A stretch of DNA of 64,000 nucleotides from Parelaphostrongylus tenuis (taxonomy: Eukaryota; Nematoda; Chromadorea; Rhabditida; Metastrongylidae): the NCBI GenBank assembly GCA_019055375.1, contig JAHQIW010004390.1, positions 100,013 through 164,012 of the forward strand, written 5' to 3'. A program made the translations under genes and the position numbers. The notes under the pieces were generated by a model. It had not been told where the DNA came from. It saw nothing but the letters and a program-made list of their open reading frames with translations, and ran no database searches. Below are positions 60,401 through 64,000 of this stretch, piece by piece. The first letter of the stretch is position 1, and each line of letters begins with the position of its first letter.

Positions 60401-63315
60401 CAGCGAGCTGCAGTCGATGAAATCAACAGAGTTGAAGGGGAAGGCACAACAAGCTAATCTGTTGCTGGGACGCAGGCTTTCAACGCTTTAATACCGGAAA
60501 TCTTGATCTCGTAGACAAGCCTCGTCCACAATGCTCAAAAAAAGTGTGAACAATGAAGTTTTGATTGCTGCTTTGGGAGATAAACGGTCGTCAAATGCTT
60601 GCGAATTGGAAAGGAATGGTACTTCGATCAGATCCGAAACTTGGCTGACCGAAAGCAGAAAGTCGTAGTAAACGATGGCCCCAGTTTGAAAAATGGTCAT
60701 CCTTATTTTTGTTCGAAATACATGCATAAATTTCCAATTTTTTACGAGTGCCCCAGAACTTTGTTTTCAACCTAATAAAAGAACTGATTAAAGATTGCAA
60801 TGAGAACGCCGACATACTTGATATTCAGTGTACTTTCGAAGATCAGTGATTACGCAACTGTTATTTTCCACAACCATTAACTCCTCTTCGTGACTAGACG
60901 GTGATAATACCGACGTCACTGGTACAAATCGAACCTACGAGATGGCTATCAAAGAAGAAATACATCTTTTGAACAAGATCTAACCTTAACCGGACATCAC
61001 ATCTATATGCACACACAGAAATTATACGCAATCGATAATGCTTACAAGCATGATATAAAAACAGTTTAGTGAGAGTAGCAGTTCAATAATATAAAGAGGA
61101 AAACTTCGCATTTATGAAAGGGGGACAACTATACTACCTTGAAACCAGTGATTGCTTCGTCTTCGTCTTCCGACCATGGATCCCATCTAACAGATAGTGA
61201 AGTGGAAGAAAGTGGATCCACAACCAAGTTTGATACACTCCTTGAGAAACGAGCGAAATCATCACATTCACATAAAAATTCAGAAACTTCGACAATATTC
61301 TTTGGTTTGTTTTTTGTTATTATGATAACTTCCAATAAAGAGTATTTGGAAACTTGGATAAAACTGAAGTGCTTGAGGATTTGAGAAACTCATATAAAAG
61401 AATAATATTATTTACAAAAATTCCATTTTCCCGCCTTTTAGCAGTTTATGACGTTGCCAGTTATACAATTACGCTGAGTGATATGAAAAATTTTCAAACC
61501 AAAGAGTTGAAAAGGATTTCATCTATACAGGGGACCGCAAACTATTTCTACAATGTTTTCCATATCACTTAATATCATCAGATAAATATTACTCATATTC
61601 TAAAATTAATTCGAATTCAACATTGAAGAATTTTGATCATTAAGTTTATTATTAAAAACAGGGGAGACAACAGTACACTTCAACACTGAAGAATTATGAT
61701 CATCATTATTTGTAAAACAGGGGAGACAACAGTACACATCTGTTGCGCTCAAGTTCTTTGAACGAAATACCCTTTGCGTTATTAATAGGCTGTAGAAAAA
61801 GGTCTGCCGTATTGCCTTAAAAAATAAGGGTCTGAGCTCATTAGAAATCTCGTTTTATTGCGCATCGAAAATATATGACATGTTTACGCAGCCTTCAGAG
61901 AACTGTTCAAGGAAGATACCAGTCTGCCGCCGCTCCATAAAAAAAAGGATAAAGCTCTCGGCGTTAATCTATCCCTGAGGGATGCGCCATGCATTCGACT
62001 TCAATTTTTAACTTCGTTTGAGGTGATTGAATGCACATCTGGCCTTTACAATGACTCGCGGTGGCCTCCCGCTGAACCGAGTCAGTGCTGCTTATCCTAA
62101 AAGACAAGTCTGAGACCTGTCTGGTACCAATTTACCTACCCCGGAGGGATGGATGGCTTGGTGAGCCATGAGCGCGAGATCGAACCAGTAACCTCGTGTG
62201 CGACGCAGGGCACCTCTAACCACTGCGCCACATGCGCTTATATTGTAAATGATGCGCCGCTCCATACTCACTTCAAATTGGGTGTCAACGCTTCTGAAGC
62301 ACATCGACAAATCTGCAAGGCGTATAGTGACGAAATTTGCTATATTCGTACAGCTCAGCGTGGTTTAAGACTCCGTGATGAAGGAGACCAATTGGCCGAC
62401 AACCAAGAGAGAGACATCCATAAGAAGTCGCATTGGTGTACAAGTGAATATTTCTATGCATTTCAAAGATACGACAGAACTTTTTCTGCGCACTATTACG
62501 TTGTATGGGATGTAGTCCCCCAGATAAAGACGAAAAAACAGCTTATGGGCTCTTGAATATCAAACTCTACATTGGCAAAATAGAAATCAGAATTCACAGA
62601 ATATAGCCGCTCAAATTTCGAACAACAAAGTCGGGCGCCAAAGTGATGTAACTTCATACAAAGCTGAAAGCCAGTTCTGGCCATGAATGCCTAAAAATGA
62701 GCTATATCACCTCGAATGTGTTCAAGGTTTGCAGTTTATGGTGTCAACTAATTAAGCCAAGTAGTTTGCAGTTTAGGTGTTCAATACATACGGAATACTA
62801 AGCGTAATAAATACGGCCAACTAACTTTTTAGGGATGGAATATCCAACATAGACGAAAACAGGTGATGAAAACGGTCCACTTCCTTCAGAGTTGAATGCG
62901 CGCATTCGTAGTATGTAATGCCGAAAACTGAACAGAAGATTTTGAAATCCTTCACGCACCAACAGTTACGAAAGAACTACATAAGTTCAGGATTACACAT
63001 TATACAAAAAATTGACGCTAATGGGGAGTTGCGGTTCCATCGATTTTTTAGCCTAAGCCTAAGCGTGCTCTCGTGATTTCTTAACTAGAAAAATTAATTA
63101 GTAAGAAATACTGCAAAAGTTGATGGTACCACAGCTCCTTATAAGGGCAAAAATTTCTCAGTACCTTGCCAGATTCTGTAGCAAATATTGTGACTTCACA
63201 GGCCATGTGCTATTTGGTGAAATCGCCAACAGTAGTCCATGTGTCGTTATCGACGGACAAGAGATACTCTTGGAAAACAACATGGTAACCGATGGCATCT
63301 GCATTCCATGTTTCT
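48461..63315 (-). CDS. rig-4: Sidekick (SDK/RIG-4) cell-adhesion receptor, 3' part
   Basis: Sidekicks are homophilic immunoglobulin-superfamily receptors acting in neuron and synapse recognition. Exons in transcription order: 63231-63315, possibly 63165-63175, 62826-62927, 61138-61240, 60818-60934, 60012-60134, 57400-57483, 56901-57060, 56187-56311, 54662-54778, 54233-54344, 54025-54132, 51002-51200, 49785-49943 and 48461-48614, about 586 codons in phase. They encode FN3 domains (SNLVVDPLSSTSLSVRWD, SWKPPTEPNGVITGYIVNY, SLTPGPSSVTLEW, SSLYVFRVFARNELG), a membrane segment preceded by EDPFYTTWWF, a tail with KQSWLSDRDPPAYGS, and the terminal GFSSFV. That terminus is the PDZ ligand known from vertebrate Sidekicks. 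Ig domains and most FN3 domains lie beyond the right edge, so the gene is 5' partial. The 3' boundary of the 63231 exon and the 11-nt exon are uncertain: read straight on, that exon meets a TAG. The long introns contain SINE, mariner and simple repeats. Confidence 0.92.
48879..48907. repeat. CA-rich microsatellite
   Basis: Mostly CACACA with a CC interruption, in the last intron of the Sidekick gene. Confidence 0.8.
49944..51001. other. Sidekick intron, nothing else recognised
   Basis: AT-rich intron between the two cytoplasmic-tail exons. The 50559-50783 plus-strand frame has no motif and is treated as chance. Confidence 0.4.
51290..51425. repeat. TA/GTAT-rich simple repeat
   Basis: Long alternating TATA and GTATATA runs. 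The Tyr/Ile-rich frames on both strands here come only from this repeat. Confidence 0.85.
52560..53500. repeat. Cluster of AT-rich dispersed-repeat remnants in a Sidekick intron
   Basis: Several blocks share the TTTAAGCTTTCGAATGATTA-type phrase, the TTTTATTTTGGATTTTT region and a 'GAAAGCTCAAATC' variant with blocks at 14740-15600, 16240-16290 and 58990-59720. The order of words suggests several copies of one unnamed repeat in both orientations. Confidence 0.4.
52916..52935. repeat. Homopolymer C tract
   Basis: Twenty consecutive C residues followed by T and five more C. Length in the assembly may be unreliable. Confidence 0.85.
54790..54990. repeat. ATA/ATAAT-rich simple repeat
   Basis: Almost only A and T with short ATAATAT periodicity, beginning about ten bases upstream (minus-strand sense) of the 54662-54778 exon acceptor. 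Confidence 0.85.
55705..55995 (-). repeat. tRNA-headed SINE, family A
   Basis: Very similar to 4733-5020 and 61945-62238, with GTGGCCTCCCGCTGAACCGA in the body. The head end is slightly decayed. It lies in a Sidekick intron in the same orientation as the gene. Confidence 0.75.
57484..60011. other. Large Sidekick intron with dispersed repeats
   Basis: Contains a repeat block at about 58190-58590, with GGCCTTGGAGCCTCATCAGC resembling 32940-33090, and blocks at 58960-59720 resembling the AT-rich dispersed repeat at 14740-15600. A phrase CTACGATTTGACCAGTTC-like near 59270 and its complement near 59380 form a short inverted pair. No exon or other gene is recognised. Confidence 0.4.
60330..60790 (+). 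mobile_element. Decayed mariner transposon, N-terminal half of transposase
   Basis: The plus strand reads as a mariner helix-turn-helix region with a frameshift: AVDEINRVEGEGTT in one frame, then WDAGFQRFNTGNLDLVDKP and ALGDKRSSNACELE in another. It sits in the Sidekick intron between exons 60012-60134 and 60818-60934. Sequence type differs from the 3112 and 34730 elements. Confidence 0.7.
61945..62238 (-). repeat. tRNA-headed SINE, family A (well preserved)
   Basis: The minus-strand head has CGCATGTGGCGCAGTGGTTA followed by GGTTCGATCTCGCGC, giving intact A and B boxes. Body as in 4733-5020. Confidence 0.8.
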
Positions 63316-63949
63316 CTGAAAAGCTACTATTTGTAATATTTATTTGCGTTCAAAAAAGTCTTCACAGTGATGAACACCGCGTCGGAAAAAAAGGTTAGCA
63401 ACGAAATGCCTGAAGTTCAACAGACATATCAAGAAAGATAATTACATGTTACAACTTTGATACCTCAGCTCATAGCTAATTTGTTGCGTGGAATAGAAAC
63501 TGCTATAATCCACAAACTTTATGGAAAAAATCATAATTGTCTTGTTCTCACAGCATGAGCATCCAGCTTTTGTGACCCAGATAAGCAAAGAGGAGTGCCT
63601 AGCGGATCACGCGTGACATCCTATCAGTCCAATGACTGTTTTTTCTCATCTAAGCCAAACTCAGTGCAGGACTGCGCGACGGAACGAGTGAGAGCTTCCA
63701 AAAATTATTTCTTACCATGCAAACCAAAACTGTATGTTACGCTAATATGTTGGAGTTATGCAAGTGTTTCACTGAGAAGACTGCGAATTAATTTGACCTT
63801 TGAGGCTCAAAAGAAGGTGAAACTGTCGAAATGTCAGCTTTGAAGAGAATTACTCCTTTACCTGTTATCTGTACGTTGCTGATGCCATTTTAGTGTATTT
63901 ATGTCACATATATCATTATGAAGGCCTAATTACCTAAGTCATTTCCGCG
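63316..63949. other. Sidekick intron sequence at right edge, no exon identified
   Basis: I could not assign a further Sidekick exon here with confidence. A minus-strand stretch near 63560-63610 is open but has no FN3 signature. Confidence 0.35.
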
Positions 63950-64000
63950 AGTCATTGTAAAGAGCAGATGGGCATCTAATCACCTCAAACGAAGTTAGAA
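63950..64000 (+). repeat. tRNA-headed SINE, family A, cut by window end
   Basis: TCATTGTAAAGAGCAGATGG onward matches the reverse complement of the central part of the family (TTCGTTTGAGGTGATTGAAT region). Confidence 0.6.

Noticed and set aside
62149..62556. Plus-strand 135-codon open frame
   Set aside because: Its first third is the antisense of a family A SINE, and the rest has no recognisable motif and lies in a Sidekick intron.

Overview
The window looks like nuclear DNA of a clade V (strongylid, probably hookworm-type) nematode. The reasons are: many short exons separated by repeat-rich introns; a tandem pair of large genes encoding strings of CAP/SCP (ASP, venom-allergen-like) domains, a family greatly expanded in these worms; an RTE-type retrotransposon; mariner remnants; and several tRNA-headed short repeats. 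The species cannot be named from sequence alone. No bacterial-type gene, operon or CRISPR array is present.

Layout. (1) 901-6247 (+): a 12-exon IWS1 homologue, a transcription elongation factor that partners Spt6. SINE and mariner remnants lie in its introns. (2) 6.3-18.6 kb: no convincing host gene. It holds an old diverged segmental duplication (6575-8860 and 16365-17880), decayed RTE fragments, tRNA-headed SINEs and other dispersed repeats. (3) 18.6-31.1 kb and 35.9-49.7 kb: two copies of one large tandem duplication. Each carries a + strand multi-CAP secreted-protein gene: CAP gene 1 at 21368-28415 (five CAP units, 27 exons, about 1134 aa) and CAP gene 2 at 38616-45987 (four units, 22 exons, about 962 aa). 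Both models keep reading frame through every exon. Copy 2 has since gained a 5'-truncated RTE element (43812-45061) with a perfect 12-bp target-site duplication. (4) 48461-63315 (-): the 3' part of a Sidekick (SDK / C. elegans RIG-4) gene. It encodes the last FN3 domains, the transmembrane segment, the cytoplasmic tail and the C-terminal PDZ ligand GFSSFV; the 5' part lies beyond the window. (5) 31.2-35.5 kb (-): FN3 exons and a possible Ig exon that look like an internal Sidekick piece stranded between the two CAP genes.

How the pieces relate. The simplest history is a tandem duplication that took in the CAP gene and part of the neighbouring Sidekick gene. Copy 1 then lost the 3' Sidekick exons and copy 2 stayed next to the working Sidekick gene, tail to tail with CAP gene 2. 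The two CAP genes differ in unit number and are mosaics of each other, which points to unequal crossing-over or gene conversion among CAP units. CAP units upstream of the last one have lost the usual CAP cavity residues but keep the cysteine framework, and they are joined by Thr/Pro-rich linkers. The most unusual observations are the CAP unit exchange, a GC-AG intron kept in all seven repeated units, frequent non-CAG splice acceptors, and a dispersed 71-nt repeat that folds as a complete tRNA cloverleaf.
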